A DNA stretch of 64,000 bases from Pollenia angustigena (lineage: Eukaryota > Arthropoda > Insecta > Diptera > Polleniidae), in the NCBI GenBank assembly GCA_930367215.1, contig OV884056.1, forward strand, positions 39,742,308 through 39,806,307, written 5' to 3'. Positions 34,220 to 46,493 of this stretch are shown in pieces. How positions within the stretch are numbered: the first letter of the stretch is position 1; every line of letters starts with the position of its first letter. Under the pieces are notes generated by a model. That model saw only the letters and a list, made by a program, of their open reading frames with translations. It searched no databases and was not told the DNA's origin. The position numbers and the translations under genes are program-made.

Positions 34220-34380
34220 CACTACGGTTGATAATGAGTCGCGCGCAGGAAAACTGTATTCAGCGAAGCCACCTGCCGCGTCCCATGGAGGAGAAAACCC
34301 CTAAGAGCGGCCGCAGGCCGCCACGAAGAAAAACTGTATTAAGTGAAGATTTAGGTGGCCTTTTCCTACGTAGTGCATAA
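34220..34380 (+). repeat. GC-rich repeat fragment
   Basis: An unusual GC-rich patch (for example GAGCGGCCGCAGGCCGCCAC at 34296-34315) containing an imperfect direct repeat of GAAAACTGTATTCAGCGAAG (GAAAAACTGTATTAAGTGAAG). The AGGAAAACT.TATTCAGC word recurs at 60,692. A 66-codon frame here ends LGGLFLRSA, but I recognise no family. Confidence 0.35.
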
Positions 34381-34628
34381 AGTCCATGGACATTATGTCA
34401 CTATTCGTGTGTCACAATGTTCATGGACATTATGACATGCCACCGGAAATATATACTTACATGTTTATTATGAGCAATATGTATTATTAGGAGTTGTTTA
34501 AAGATATTAGAACTACTAATCGGTCGAAATGCTGCTACCAACAACAACAAAAATCGATAAATTGAACAGTGTAACAAAAGAATCAAAAAATATAAAATAA
34601 AGGCTTTATTGCACCATTGGCTAAATTC

Positions 34629-34745
34629 CAATAAAGGCTTTATTTCACTTTCAATTGAGCAGTAAAACCTTTTTCGCAAAAAAGGTCTTATTTCTCAATT
34701 GAAAGTGAAATAAAGCCTTAAAGGCCTTATTTCTTAAGGCGTTAT
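34629..34745. repeat. Inverted repeat with AAAGCCTT / AAGGCTTT words
   Basis: AAGGCTTTATTTCACTTTCA (34630) and its complement (34702-34721) form arms around a 37-bp loop, followed by further AAGGCCTTATT words. Related GATAAAGCCAT / AAGGCC words are at 60,450-60,600. Confidence 0.5.
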
Positions 34746-36230
34746 TGCACCCCGCCACTTTTTCGTTCGTGATTAATTTTCGTTAATATTAGACTGTTAA
34801 TATAAAGGAGACTTTTTGATACTTTTTTGTTTTTAAATTTTTTTTTTTTTTTATACTGAACTTACAAAATTTAATTAACTCACGTAGAAGACAAAATATG
34901 AACCGGAGGTTGGTCCCTCGCCAAATTGATCCACTTTGAAGGAAAAAATAAATGCTCGAAACAAATAAATTTATATATACTTAGATGAATTATGTTTCTT
35001 TCATAATTACAAATAAATTTATGGTCGAATTTTTACCATTAGGCGAACACTAGTTAATATAAATTGGGCACTTAGCTCATGTGGCTTGGGTGCACTTGTG
35101 CCAACATTTTTATTTGGGTAGAAAAAAGTATTCAATTGCCTATAATGCGGTGATTTAAAAAGCTATTTTATTTAATTTTATTACCAGTATTTTACATAGT
35201 ATAACTAAGTTATTCCTCAAAATATAAAGACTGTAAAAAGTACAAACTAATGGGTAGAAATAAAGCTTTATCGGTATAAATTTAGAGGCAGTCGCGGCTT
35301 TTTGCTCTTTTCTCAGTCATTTCTTGAATATAAATATTTAATGATCTACTTCTAAAGATCTGAGGTATTCATCCAAAAACCCACTTTAACAGACACACGG
35401 ACAAACGCACATGGTCAAATATACTTCTCATTATTGTCCAGGATATAAATGCTTGATGAGGTCTTGAATCAATATTGTAGAAACTGCAATCGGAATGACA
35501 AACCCGTTCCACTTGCGGTAAAGGGTATTTATTGTAACCAAAATAGTCGTAGAGAAATAATTAAACAAATTGCAGCTTTTATGAAAATTTTAATAAATAT
35601 AAAATCAAAGTGGATGTAATAGTATGTATGTATATTATCCTGTCGATATTTGGTATTTCATAAATATTTTTCTATAGTCTCCCTTTCCCGTCATCTTAAA
35701 TTTTCAATACATTTTTAACAAAAATTAAGAAGTCATATCAGTTTAACATTAATGAAAGAATTAAAAGTCGTTTAAATAATGATTTAAAAATTTATTAACA
35801 ATACAAAATAACGCTGAGAAATAACAAATATATTTATTACTGCAGTTTCTACAAAATAAGCATTACAAATTTTGTATTACAGAATAATGATATTAATTAA
35901 AAATTAAATACAGCTGTCATTAATACATACAAACATATCCAAATAAAACACAACACTATTTGTGTATGTGTTAAAAAGGTATTTTACGCCACTGTATTTG
36001 CATATACATACATGCATATTTATTTGTTCGAATAAAAATAAATTTGCTAAAATAACACTCTCAATCTTGTAAACAAACACGCACACTAACGTACGCAAAA
36101 TAAAAATTAATTAATCATTATTATGCAATACAGACAAACACATTTTGTAATTGTAACAGTAAATATTTATTTCAATTGAAATGCGGGCATGGAAATAAAA
36201 CTCATACAAACGAGCTCTCGTGCACAACTA
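34746..36230. other. AT-rich intronic spacer
   Basis: A single diverged unit of the 5.1-kb tandem repeat lies near 34760-34880. Otherwise no feature is supported; the short minus-strand frame at 35904-36098 is not convincing. Confidence 0.35.
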
Positions 36231-37101
36231 ATGGGTGATTTTTTAAGAGCTATAGGAAAGTTAAAAAAAAACACATAAAATTCAGAAAAATTCATAAAAT
36301 CTTTATTTGAATAGATATTACGGTCCATATAAATTAATGTTTAAAGATTATTTCATGCAAATGTTGACCGTGACTGCGCCTCAAATGGTCCATCCGCTTA
36401 GTCCAATTTGGCATACTCTTTTCAACATTTCGGCCGGTATTTCATGAATAAATGCTTTTATGTTGCCTTCCAATGCGTCAATTGAAGCGGGCATGTGTGT
36501 ATAGACATTTGCTTTAACATAGTCCCACAAAAAATAGTCTTAAGGCGTTAAATCGCACGATTTAGGCGGCGAATTGACCGGTCCCGAACGTGAAATAAAA
36601 TGTTCACCGAACTCGCCTCTCTATAAGTCCATTGTTAAGCCACATGTCATGCAAGTCAAGCTCTTGCATTCTGGGCAAAAAAAATTTTAGTATTATTCAC
36701 AGTTACGTTACGATTCGCATCATCTTTGAAGAAGTATGGTCCAATGATGCCACCAGCCCATTAACTGCACCAAACTGTGACTTTTTCTGGATGGATTTTA
36801 GCTCTTGCAATGCTTCTGGCTGATCTTCACTCCAAAATCGACAATTCTGCTTATTAACGCACCCATTGAGCCAAAAATGAGCTGACAATAAAATGGAAGA
36901 AGCGCGCGAAGAACTTTCTTTAACAGAGCACGAATTTTTATAATAAAATTCAATAACTTGCAACCGTTGTTCGTCTGTAAGACGATTCATGGTTAAATTA
37001 TACACCAAACTGAAGATGTTTGACAGTGAAACAAAACACGAAACGTGCATCAGCTGTTTAAACCAGTGTTGCAAAAAGATAATAGCTAAAAAATCACCCA
37101 T
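36231..37101 (-). mobile_element. Tc1/mariner-superfamily element, internally deleted
   Basis: The ends ATGGGTGATTTTTTAAGAGC (left) and TAGCTAAAAAATCACCCAT (right) are inverted repeats. On the minus strand the transposase start MNRLTDEQRLQVIEFYYKNS is at about 36990 downward. After a deletion this is followed by AHFWLNGCVNKQNCRFWSED and, after further damage, by the 3' end encoding HLHEIIF near 36,350. The DNA-binding helix-turn-helix and much of the DDE/D domain are gone. The sequence around the AHFWLNG block precedes a catalytic Asp region in intact relatives. Confidence 0.78.
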
Positions 37102-37725
37102 CACATACCTACATTTTATGAGTACATACATATGTAATTGTAAATACATGAGTGGGAGTTTAAAACTATACGATTGTATTGTAATAAAAAGAGAAATTGT
37201 AAAACAACTACAATTGTAACATTGTTTGTGTGTATATGCAAATACAAATGCTTAAGGTACATTTTTTACTTTTTATTTTTGCTTTTTGTTGTTTAAATGC
37301 ACTTCAAGATATTTCGATTTACTAAAACACATGCAGTATGCCACAAAAACATACATACATACAAGCAGTGCTGCAAATTTTCCAAAATTCAAAAGAACCA
37401 TTTTTAAAATTAAATATAAAAAAAAAAAAATTCAACTATTCTCATTTTCACAAAATTATACGAAACAAACCTTTATATCGCGAACTTAACAGCACCTGGT
37501 CGGAAAATCTTATTTGACAGATTCTTAGGTCGGTTTGTTTTATAGAAATTATGTTGGCAAAAGAATTTTATGTTTAAAAAAACGCTCTTATTTCGGCAGC
37601 TCAGTTATTGTTAAATGACTCATACAGAGAGTCGGCTAAAGTTCATTCGATGATGGTTTGATGAAAGATAAGCAAGTGTTACCTTGTTTTTTTTTGCTGT
37701 TTTGAAACAATTATTAAAAGATTTC

Positions 37726-38721
37726 TTAACCCTAGAAGGTTACTCTTCATTTTCAATGTTAAAAATAAACAAAAATCTGTTTAAGTAAAGTGTTTTATTA
37801 AAAAATAAACAAAAATATATAATAAAGAACAAAAATTATTTTTCCCTATAAAATTAGATACGAATTTTAACGCCTTTTTTTTGTTTTTAAATTAATTAAC
37901 TTTTTAAAACAACAAAACCTAAAAAGGTAAAAAAAATAACGTTTTTCTTACACATCCTTTAAAAATAGAGATCAAATATTAAGTTATATGCCTTATTTCA
38001 ACTTTATGTTGATAACAGATGCTTTTCTTGCATTACATGTACTTTTCGTCGTTCTGCGTTTGCTATAGGGACAGAGGTGACAAATTTTACGCTCTTTTGG
38101 TCCTTTGACAACATTTTCGACGGATTCTTGTCGATTAGGTATTTTATTTTGAATTTTTCCCATTATTAAGGTCTGCAAGGCGGTTGTCTCGAATCTGCCT
38201 CTTAAATAGGGAGCCACGAGAGGGAAATGAAAATTTTTCAGATACTGTCGTCGGTTTTTGGGTTTTCGATCTTTTTGTTACATATTGTGAGTATATATCG
38301 AGCCCTAACCGCGAAAATAACGTAAGCGCCAATAATCAAATTTTGCAGGAGAGTTTTTTCTTATTTTTTTTTTATTTTATATAAATTTTGTATAAAATTT
38401 GTCGCTTGCAATAAAATTGTTCTTGCTATAAAATCGTAACGGTAACATTTTAGGAGATGATGCAAGTGTTGCCAATAAGGTAATTTATTAAAAAAACAAA
38501 AATTGAAAATTATGTCATTTACGTTATTTTCGCGGTTAGGGCTCTATACGTCGTAGTTGTTGACCATACCATATTTAAAAGTCCAATAAAAATTGACACA
38601 AAAACTTACACTAAGGTTACTCTTCGTCGTTGTGACGTTATTTGAACACTCATAAAAAAGTTATATGATAAAAAGTAAATGAGCTTCGTCGATTCGACGA
38701 AGAGTAACCGTGTAGGGTTAA
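37726..38721 (-). mobile_element. piggyBac-family remnant with C-terminal Cys-rich domain
   Basis: Flanked by TTAA on both sides; ends CCCTAGAAGGTTACTCTTC and GAAGAGTAACCGTGTAGGG are inverted, with a palindrome TTCGTCGATTCGACGAA just inside the right end. Minus-strand frame 37993-38217 reads RGRFETTALQTLIMGKI and then CHLCPYSKRRTTKSTCNARK, i.e. the end of a piggyBac transposase with its Cys-rich zinc-binding tail, here with several Cys lost. Most of the transposase is deleted, and a separate 245-bp MITE is inserted at 38300-38544. Confidence 0.75.
38300..38544. mobile_element. MITE with GAGCCCTAACCGCG ends
   Basis: GAGCCCTAACCGCGAAAATA and its exact complement at the right end (TATTTTCGCGGTTAGGGCTC) bound a 245-bp non-coding element. 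Flanks are TATATATC and TATACGTC. It is nested in the piggyBac remnant. Confidence 0.72.
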
Positions 38722-39480
38722 GTAATTGCATCATAAGCAATCCAAGATTATAAGACGAGCGTGTCAAAAAATATTTTAAAAAGTATTAAAGAAATTACCA
38801 AAAAAAAAATTAGATTTTTTTGTTATTGTTACTCGTACGATAATCATCAGAAATTCTTTTAGGAGTTGTATATTTAATAAAATCGTCTAACAAGCAGGTG
38901 GTTGTTTATCACTTACCTATTTGTATTTTGTTATAGAGGCGAATTTTTTTAAAAACATGGGCCTTACATACAAGCTTGCTGGTGCTTGTCAAAAAGTAGA
39001 CTTTTCTGTGGAATTGCCCATATTCTCAGACTGAATGAAGACGTTAATGCATAGATTTGTAGAGAAAATAGGCCTATGAATTAAAACCGGAAAACGCGAA
39101 ATGTGAATAAGAAAACATAATCGCAAAACTTTGGTTCTGTCGATTGTTATGCAAAATTTCTCTTTTTCCCCACATTTACCGATTTAAAAAATATACTTTT
39201 TTATATCATGTAGCTATGAAAATTCGCACAAACAAAATAACTCTTAATTTTTGTAATGGATGTTAGGATTGGCGCCGGAAGTGTTAATGTAAATTGAAAA
39301 CACAAAAAAAAAACCTAATGAAAAAACCAAAATGGAAACAACAAAAATAGTTTTGTGTTAATAATATAAGAAAATGAAACAAGAACTTCCTGATGCTCAT
39401 ACTTTTGACATCTTATTTAATATATACATACGTACATGCGGGTGCTATTCACATATAATAAGAAATAAGCGAAAATTAAA

Positions 39481-40350
39481 AACAAAAAAAAAACAAGTTA
39501 GAGTGCTATATTCGGCTGTGCCGAATCTTTGATACCCTCCACCGACAGTTCGGATGTTTAAGGAATAATATCTGTATAATGTTATGTTTTACGCGACTAA
39601 ACTGTTTTCCGGTAGTAGGGTTTATATGGGGCCTAGGGTAAATTATGGACCGATCATCACGAAATTTCACAGTGTTATTTCTAGTCCTATAAAACTGTGA
39701 CGTACCAAATCTTGTTTTCCGGGAGAAGTGTTTATATGGGGCTTAGGGTAAATTATGGACGGATCTTCACGAAATTTAACAGTATCATTTATGGTCCTAT
39801 AAAACTGTGACGAGCCAATATTTGTTACGCTAGCGTTATTTTTTACGGTTTTAGGCATACTAAACTGTTTTTCGGGAGAAGTGTTTATATGGGGCTTAGG
39901 GTAAATTATGGACGGATCTTCACGAAATTTAACAGCGTGATTTCTAGTCTAATGAAACAAATTTTTGCAATATCTTATCTCATTCCGTGCCTTGTTCCAG
40001 CATTTATGTTATTTTTTGTAACAAAATTATCAATTTTTTTAGGTGGTGGTTCCACATTTTGATTCATAGATCTGGTCCTACTGAACTGATTTTGCTGGAT
40101 TTCAATCCCAAACTGCTTAGGATAACTACAAGCAATTTCTAATTTCTTTTGAGTTGTTCGAAAGTGAGCGTGTTTTCAACAGACGGACAGACGGACAGAC
40201 AGACGGACATGGCTAAATCGACTTAGAATTACTCAAGGACCCAGAATATATATACTTTATGGGGTCTGAGATGAATAATAAAAAAGTTTCACACGGAATG
40301 ACAAGCTTAATATACCCTCATCACAACTAATTGTGGTGTAGGGTATAATT
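39481..40350 (+). mobile_element. mini-me-like element (family A), copy 1
   Basis: Starts AACAAGTTAGAGTGCTATAT with the self-complementary TTCGGCTGTGCCGAA, continues with GATACCCTCCACCGACAGTT, and ends TATACCCTCATCACAACTAA and TTGTGGTGTAGGGTATA. It has ~120-bp tandem blocks (GGGTTTATATGGGGC...AAATTATGGACCGATC...) and, near 40,180, GACGGACAGACGGACAGACA, the GTCY-type proto-microsatellite. A copy in opposite orientation is at 55915-56863 and a fragment at 47360-47555. Confidence 0.65.
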
Positions 40351-41202
40351 TAAACTTAAGGGAAAATGACAAGTCTTCTACTTGCTATACCTTCTTAAGG
40401 GCCTTTAGATTAAGTCGGTTTTCCAAAGGATTATTGTGTAGTATTATGTGGGAAAATTAATGCAAAGAATAAATGCATAGTAAAATCTACAGTTTTGTAA
40501 ATACTTTGTAATAGAAAATTTTATTCAACAGAAATTAAAACTAAAGAGAACATGCAAATAAAAGTTAAGTCAAACAGAAATAAAAACAAAATGTAATAGT
40601 ATTAACATAAGAGGGTTAATTAATTTCAAAAAAAAAAAAAAAACTTTTTGCTATTTTTCTCTATTTTGCTTTTTATTATTTTGTTTTATTGTTTTCTTTC
40701 AATATTACTAATTAAAATGGCAAAAAGTCAGAGTACAATTGTGAGTATGTACATAAAATCATTGTGAATAATTGCTAGATGAACTTAGTTGGAAATAAAA
40801 AAAAATGTGTTTATGAAATTGAATTGATTGGATAATTAAATCTATAAGTCGTAGATTTAAAATCATTACACATTATTGATTAATTTGGTTTTAGATGTTG
40901 TGTGTTTATATGCCTTAAAAATAAATATTGATAGCAGTATTGCGAATATTTTTTTTAAGTTCTAAAGCATTAAAGTTAAACTAAATATTTGTCCAATTTA
41001 CAAGCTCCGACGCATCGAAAAGCTAATCGTTTAAAAAAATAATGCGAATTTTGTTTATGCACTTGTGAACAGACAAATTTGTTCTATCTTTCCTTAATCG
41101 TATTGCCAAACGTCAAAAATGGAACACATCCCTTCAATGTACGTAGTCAATTCACTTCGAGTATACTATTTTGAAAGATTAACAATTTTTTTTCACCTAA
41201 TA

Positions 41203-41291
41203 ATTAACCCTAGGATTCCTGGTAACTTTTTACTACTAAATTCTCCTCTTGGTCTGGCCCGGCCACAATTAGAACAGCTAAAAAGCGCAAT
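41203..41291. other. Isolated piggyBac-like end
   Basis: TTAACCCTAGGATTCCTGG at 41205 resembles a piggyBac terminus and lies directly before the TTAA of the next element. It may be the edge of an older copy or a target-site remnant. Confidence 0.3.
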
Positions 41292-42307
41292 TAACCCTAG
41301 AAAGATAAGCTTGTTCAATTTTGTGCGCTTACTTTCACATTTGTTAACATACAACTTTCTCACGTTTAAGTATCTCAGTTGTTAGCAGCATCTAGTTGGT
41401 GGTGGCAGTTTTTATGTTGTAAGTTATATATTTTTTGAGAAATAAACACAAATCTGTGGCTGTATGGAAAAACTAGATAACTCCATTTTTTGAAAACACG
41501 AGGAAAACACATTTAAATTTTTAAACATATTTCGCTAATTATTTCATATGAATTTAGGTTATTATGCATGCGCATTAAACAAAACAATATTTTTGATTCA
41601 GTTAAAGATTTCTGGTACCATTAAACTGATTTTTGGACATTAAAACCGAAAACCAATGTAACTTATCTTGTTTTTTCGAAAAATGGAGTTATCTAGTTTT
41701 TCCGAATAATTTTTTTCTTAAATTATATGAGTATTTTATGGAATTAAGGCAACTTTAGTAATGATTTGTGGAAAAACATTAACTTTTTGACTCAACACGT
41801 TAATTTACCCCTTTTTTGTACGATCAAATGGAGTTATCCAGTTTTTCCAAAAAATATTTTTTTCTCTTTATGCTTATACATCAAAAAATAAGCTGAGTTT
41901 TTGTCTGTTTTTATGCATAAACATAATTAAAAGGTTTACCCTTCTTGATTTTATGAAATGAATTGGCCAGTTTTAAGGACTTTGATTAACGTTATAATCG
42001 GTTTAACATAGGTTGAACCCGAACAACAGCTATTGACTTTGTGGTTAATTTTATTTTAATACATATTAAAATTTTAAACAAAAGGTGTTCCGTTAAATTT
42101 TTATACTAACCTTGGTAATAAGATCGTTTTTAGCTTTTTAGTTTAAAAACAATGTCTTACGCTTCTACTTTGTTTTTATGTTTTTGATAAAAAATAAACG
42201 TAATAGTTACACGTGCGTGCAAAAAATATAAAAATCAACACAAGAAAATCAAAATCAATGCGACCGACTAACATAAACTTAGATCCAGACATTGACCTAA
42301 TGCATAT

Positions 42308-44243
42308 CAGAGATGAGCAATGAGTAGTCAAAAAGTGAGTAGAGCTAAATCATGACTCATAAATTCTTGTACTTATACGCACTCATACTTATTCCAATGT
42401 TATTCAAACTCATATTCACTCAAAAGTTTCATTTTATTCATCGTACTCATACTAAGCAACATTTGTTGTGTTTGATTTAGAATCTACTCAACTCAATGTG
42501 TATATGCGAAGCAAAATGCGAGGCTGCCAGCAGTGTGACCAGATTTTTGAAAAATATAAAGCTAAATCATGTTTGAAATAGAGCTAAAAAAAAGCTAAAG
42601 AAGTAAATTTAAAGCCAAAAAATAAAGCTTAATTTTTTTATAGCTTCTTGTAGTAACTTTTCATTATTTCGATATTTTTCATAGATTAAGTATTGCTTAC
42701 GTAATTATAGCTGAGAATAATTATATAAATAAACGAAAAAAAATCCAAAAAAAGCTTGACCAGTAAATTTTTATTAAAACAAGGGACGCCAAATATTTAA
42801 TAGGTATGAACATAACTTATCTAGTAAAATTTTTACTAGCAGAAATTTTCAAAAAATAGTTGACGGAAGTCGTTGTCGTGTTCGAAGTCGCAGCCGTTTG
42901 AAAGTCGAAATAACGACAATGTAAAACAAATAAGTAAAATGTTCGCCGTACATATGTCGTTTGCGTCAATCATAATGCCAACTTTAAAAAACGACTATAT
43001 TTCGACCACGACAACAACACTCATAAGAAGGCCAAAGAAGATATTTTTTTCTGATACCTAAGCCAAAAACTAATTTTTTTCATGATAAAAAAATAAACGA
43101 TTTAATTCTTAGTTCTTTTGATGGTTTGAGTCTTCGAAAATTCAAAAGAACGTAGGACGTTTTGCTACTGTAACTGTAACTCCCACAATTCGATTTACCT
43201 TTGCTCTTGATGCCTGCTTATAGATGAAATAAGTATGTGGCTTTCATCGCTGTATGGACTATCACGTAAATACTTTATATTAAATTTATTTATAACGGCA
43301 GAAAAACAGATAAATTGTAATATATCGCTAAAGTGGCTAAAAACTGTAGTAACTATAAACGAAAAGTAGGCATAAAACTTACTCTAAGCTTTGCTTTTGT
43401 TCAATAATTGATTTGCTGTCTTGCTATTATCACTGAAATGTAGAATAGAAATATGTATGTTGTTTGTTCTTATAAATCACATAAATTTACTGTTTATTCA
43501 AGAAATTTTTCGAATTGTAAATTTTGACAAAAATTCTTAATTTTTTTTTTTTGGGAAAAAGCGTAACTTTTGTATTCTTCCCCTCGCAGCACTTTTATGT
43601 ACATATGTAAATCAAATCTGCAACAGCGATTTCTTCTGCGCTACCAGACTATTGCACTTTTAACTAAATCACACATAACTTTATTCGGATAAACTGTTTT
43701 ATTTATTTTAAAATATAAATAAACACGAAGTTGAAATTAAAAAAAGGCTAGGAAAAGCTAAATGCATCGTTGAAAAGAGCTGAAAAAAAAGCTTAAAGCT
43801 AAATGAAATATCTCAGGCTAAAAAGGAAAAATAAAGCTAAATTAAGCTTGAAAAAAGCTAATATGGTCACACTGGCTGCCAGATTTGTCCCCGAAATAGC
43901 AAAGTGACGATTTGGCAATTACAGTTTACTAAAGTAACATGTATGAAGTGGACGATTTTTTTTGATTATTAAGTTGTGTGTTTTATCTGTTGTGTTAAAA
44001 CGGAAAATGGATGAGCTAAATGATTTGAATCATTGTGAATATTGTATGTATTTTCTTGAAATTATAAATCAAGCTGACCTCATTTATGAGTATGCGTATA
44101 ATGTCGACGTCGCACTCATAAATATTTCTCTTGTGAGTATGAGTGAATCAGAGTAGTTTAGTTTAAATGATTTCTACGCACTTATACTTATAATTGCATG
44201 AGTCAGTATGAGTAGCGAAAAAACGATTCATTGCTGACCTCTG
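42308..44243. mobile_element. hAT-type non-autonomous element
   Basis: The ends CAGAGATGAGCAATGA and TCATTGCTGACCTCTG are inverted repeats. Flanking octamers ATGCATAT (42300-42307) and ATGCAAAT (44244-44251) differ at one base, giving an 8-bp target duplication typical of hAT. GAGTA / TACTC words are reiterated near both ends. It holds the element 42531-43874. Confidence 0.75.
42531..43874. mobile_element. TIR element CAGTGTGACCA with perfect 8-bp target duplication
   Basis: Perfect 11-bp inverted ends CAGTGTGACCA / TGGTCACACTG and a perfect target duplication GCTGCCAG (42523-42530 and 43875-43882). Both ends contain arrays of AAAGCTAAA words (42558-42625 and 43738-43860). An 8-bp duplication and CA...TG ends fit hAT (P superfamily is the alternative). 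No transposase frame; the 62-codon frame at 42873 is not recognisable. Confidence 0.82.
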
Positions 44244-45489
44244 ATGCAAATACAGACTTAGTTGGAGGAAGTTATTCCACAAGGCAGCACGGAAGAAAAT
44301 AAAAGGAAGCAAAACGTGATCGAGCAATCGGACAAAGAACTCGTAAATTTAGAAATAAATACTTCAGAAAACAAACTGAAATCAAGTTGGAAAAAGCTCA
44401 AGAGAAGTTTTATTGATGAACATTTAACATTGAGATGATCGTCAAGGTTGCAGAAAAAAATAATTTTATAATAATAAAATTTTATTAGTATTAAATATCG
44501 TAAAGTGCAAAAAAATATGAATATGTTCTTAGATTAATTTAAAAATAAAGAAATTTACAACCAGGCTCACAATGTCGATAAGAACATTTCTTTCGCATAT
44601 TTATATTTAAAAGAATAATAGAAAACTAAAACTCTTTTGTTTTCAATATAAATATACGAAAGAAATGTTCTTGTCGACATCATGGGCCAGGCAGTTAATT
44701 TGTTCTTATTTTAAGAAAACTGTGGCCGTAAATTTAAATAGGTAACTCCATTTTTTAGTAAAGTTTGTTTGTCTTCCAGATTAAAAAAATTTATTCTTAG
44801 AAAAAAAAAAACTGGATAGAAATAGTTTTTATTATTTTTGTACGTAAAAACACTTTACTAGTTATTATCTTTGCAACAGAAACAAATAAAAATAAGTATG
44901 TTAAAAATTTTTCAAAGTGGCTGTACCACATAGAGTACGGTAGATCTATATGGGCTAAAAACTATTACTCGGAAAGATTTCGGGTACAAAAGATGTAATA
45001 TGCATATAAAAAATGCATATATTCTTTGAATTCTCTAGAGTTGCAATGTTTAGGCTCAACATTTTGACCCGAATTTGTTCTATATCGCTCTTTGTCTCTT
45101 AGTTTTCGAGACAACACAGTTTAAGACTTTTAATTTTTCTATTTTCTAAGAGACTATGGAGTTAACTTGTTTTTGCAAAAAATGCATGTTATCTAGTTAT
45201 CTAGTTTTTACATAAAAATTGATATTTTTCTGATTTTTGTTTTTCAAATAACTATTAAATGAGAAACTATATCAAAATTTCGATCTGACATAGTGATAGT
45301 AAATGAAACTCGCTTTCTATTTTTGGTGTTATCTTAATTTTCGCAAAAAGTGGAGTTAACTAGTTTTTCCATATGGCCACAGAAAGAAACACAACATATG
45401 TCCGAGAGACGTATCGTTATCTTTAGTGTTACTTTTGTAGCGAAGATAACTTTGTGTTTTGGTTGAATTTTCTGGTGTTGTTTTAAAAA

Positions 45490-45960
45490 TGTGTTGTAAG
45501 CGCGGCGGAGGACTCAGTTTCGCTGGAAAATGTGAGCGAATCGGAGGATGAATTGTTGGAGGATATTCTTCAAAGTGATGTAGAAGATGAGCTTTTGACA
45601 TCCTTGAGCCTGACGAAAATATACCACCGATTTAGGAAAATTCACAAGAACCAGAACATTTTACTACTTCTTCCGATAGCTGCGTAATTACGATATCTCG
45701 ACCCACTTTAAGAAGTAAATTAAAAAGAGGACCAACTCGGGAATGCAAATCACTGTAGGATCCAATTTCATGCTTAGGGCTAGAAATTTCTATTTTATCG
45801 AAAACTTTGACCGACAACATTGAGCAAATGTTCCCAGATGCGTGAATCAAAAAAAAAAGATAATACGGTGGTTTCTGTCCATCAGAAATTAAACTTATGT
45901 ATGTGTCAAATGCGGTATACCTGTATGTGAGGACCACAAAACTTAAATTTGTAAATCTTG
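45490..45960 (+). pseudogene. piggyBac transposase remnant (N-terminal acidic part joined to Cys-rich tail)
   Basis: From about 45498 the frame reads AEDSVSLENVSESEDELLED followed by ILQSDVEDELL, the acidic N terminus usual in piggyBac transposases. After frameshifts, DENIPPI and SSDSCVITISRPTLRSK-like sequence follows to about 45,755. From about 45,870 the tail FCPSEIKLMYVS, then in a shifted frame CGIPVCEDHKT and ICKSCT before a stop (45945-45950 region), matches the zinc-binding C-terminal domain. The DDE catalytic domain between them is deleted, so it cannot transpose itself. Confidence 0.65.
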
Positions 45961-46493
45961 CACATAATGTTATTCAAATTATTATTTTTTTGTTAATATT
46001 AGTTAAAACAGATAACAATATATACACAAAGTACAAAGAATATATTTATTTAAGTTTTTAGAACCGAACTGAAGTCCTTTATAAAAACTCTTTAATTTTT
46101 TATAATGACAATTGAATTCTATTTTTAATATTAGTTTTATTATAATTTTCTGTTTAAAATTATATTCTTTTAAAAGAAGTAGAATTAATAAATGTTTTCA
46201 ACAATAAAATTGATCAATATTATTTCCGGTGATATCCTTTAAAGGATAGAAATAAGCATACGCCTTTCAGACGTGTCGTTATCTTTTCAGTACAAAAAAA
46301 TAATGTTGTCGTTCTAGGGTTAAATAAAAAGTAAATAATAATAATTTTAACTGAACTTATGCTCATTATTTTATATCATACGAATTTATTATATAATTTT
46401 ATTATTTCATTATTTTTTGCCACAGGCATATCATCGAAAATATATTCTTTAATTAAGCAGATTGCTTCCTCGCATCTACCACAACTTAACCCA

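Larger units (their letters stand above)
41454..45382. mobile_element. 3.9-kb TIR element with multiple subterminal repeats
   Basis: The termini CTGTGGCTGTATGGAAAAAC and GTTTTTCCATATGGCCACAG extend to AACTCCA / TGGAGTT. The motif TGGAGTTATCTAGTTTTTCC (or its complement) recurs at 41468-41485, about 41,684, about 41,829, 44,741, 45,155-45,215 and 45,350-45,370, i.e. several times near both ends. AAACACAA occurs on both sides (41444-41451; 45387-45394) and may be an 8-bp target duplication offset by two to four bases. No transposase frame is visible; the middle is occupied by two further nested elements. Confidence 0.6.
41291..46324 (+). mobile_element. piggyBac-family element split by a nested insertion
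   Basis: The left end TTAACCCTAGAAAGATAAGC (41291) and the right end GTTGTCGTTCTAGGGTTAA (to about 46321) carry inverted CCCTAGAA termini next to TTAA, as in canonical piggyBac. Sequence 41311-41453 continues directly at 45383, where transposase-like coding starts. Between them, 41454-45382 is a foreign TIR element. Confidence 0.7.

Noticed and set aside
45356..45601. 81-codon minus-strand frame (Pro/His rich)
   Set aside because: Antisense to the piggyBac acidic N-terminal remnant and the end of the inserted TIR element.
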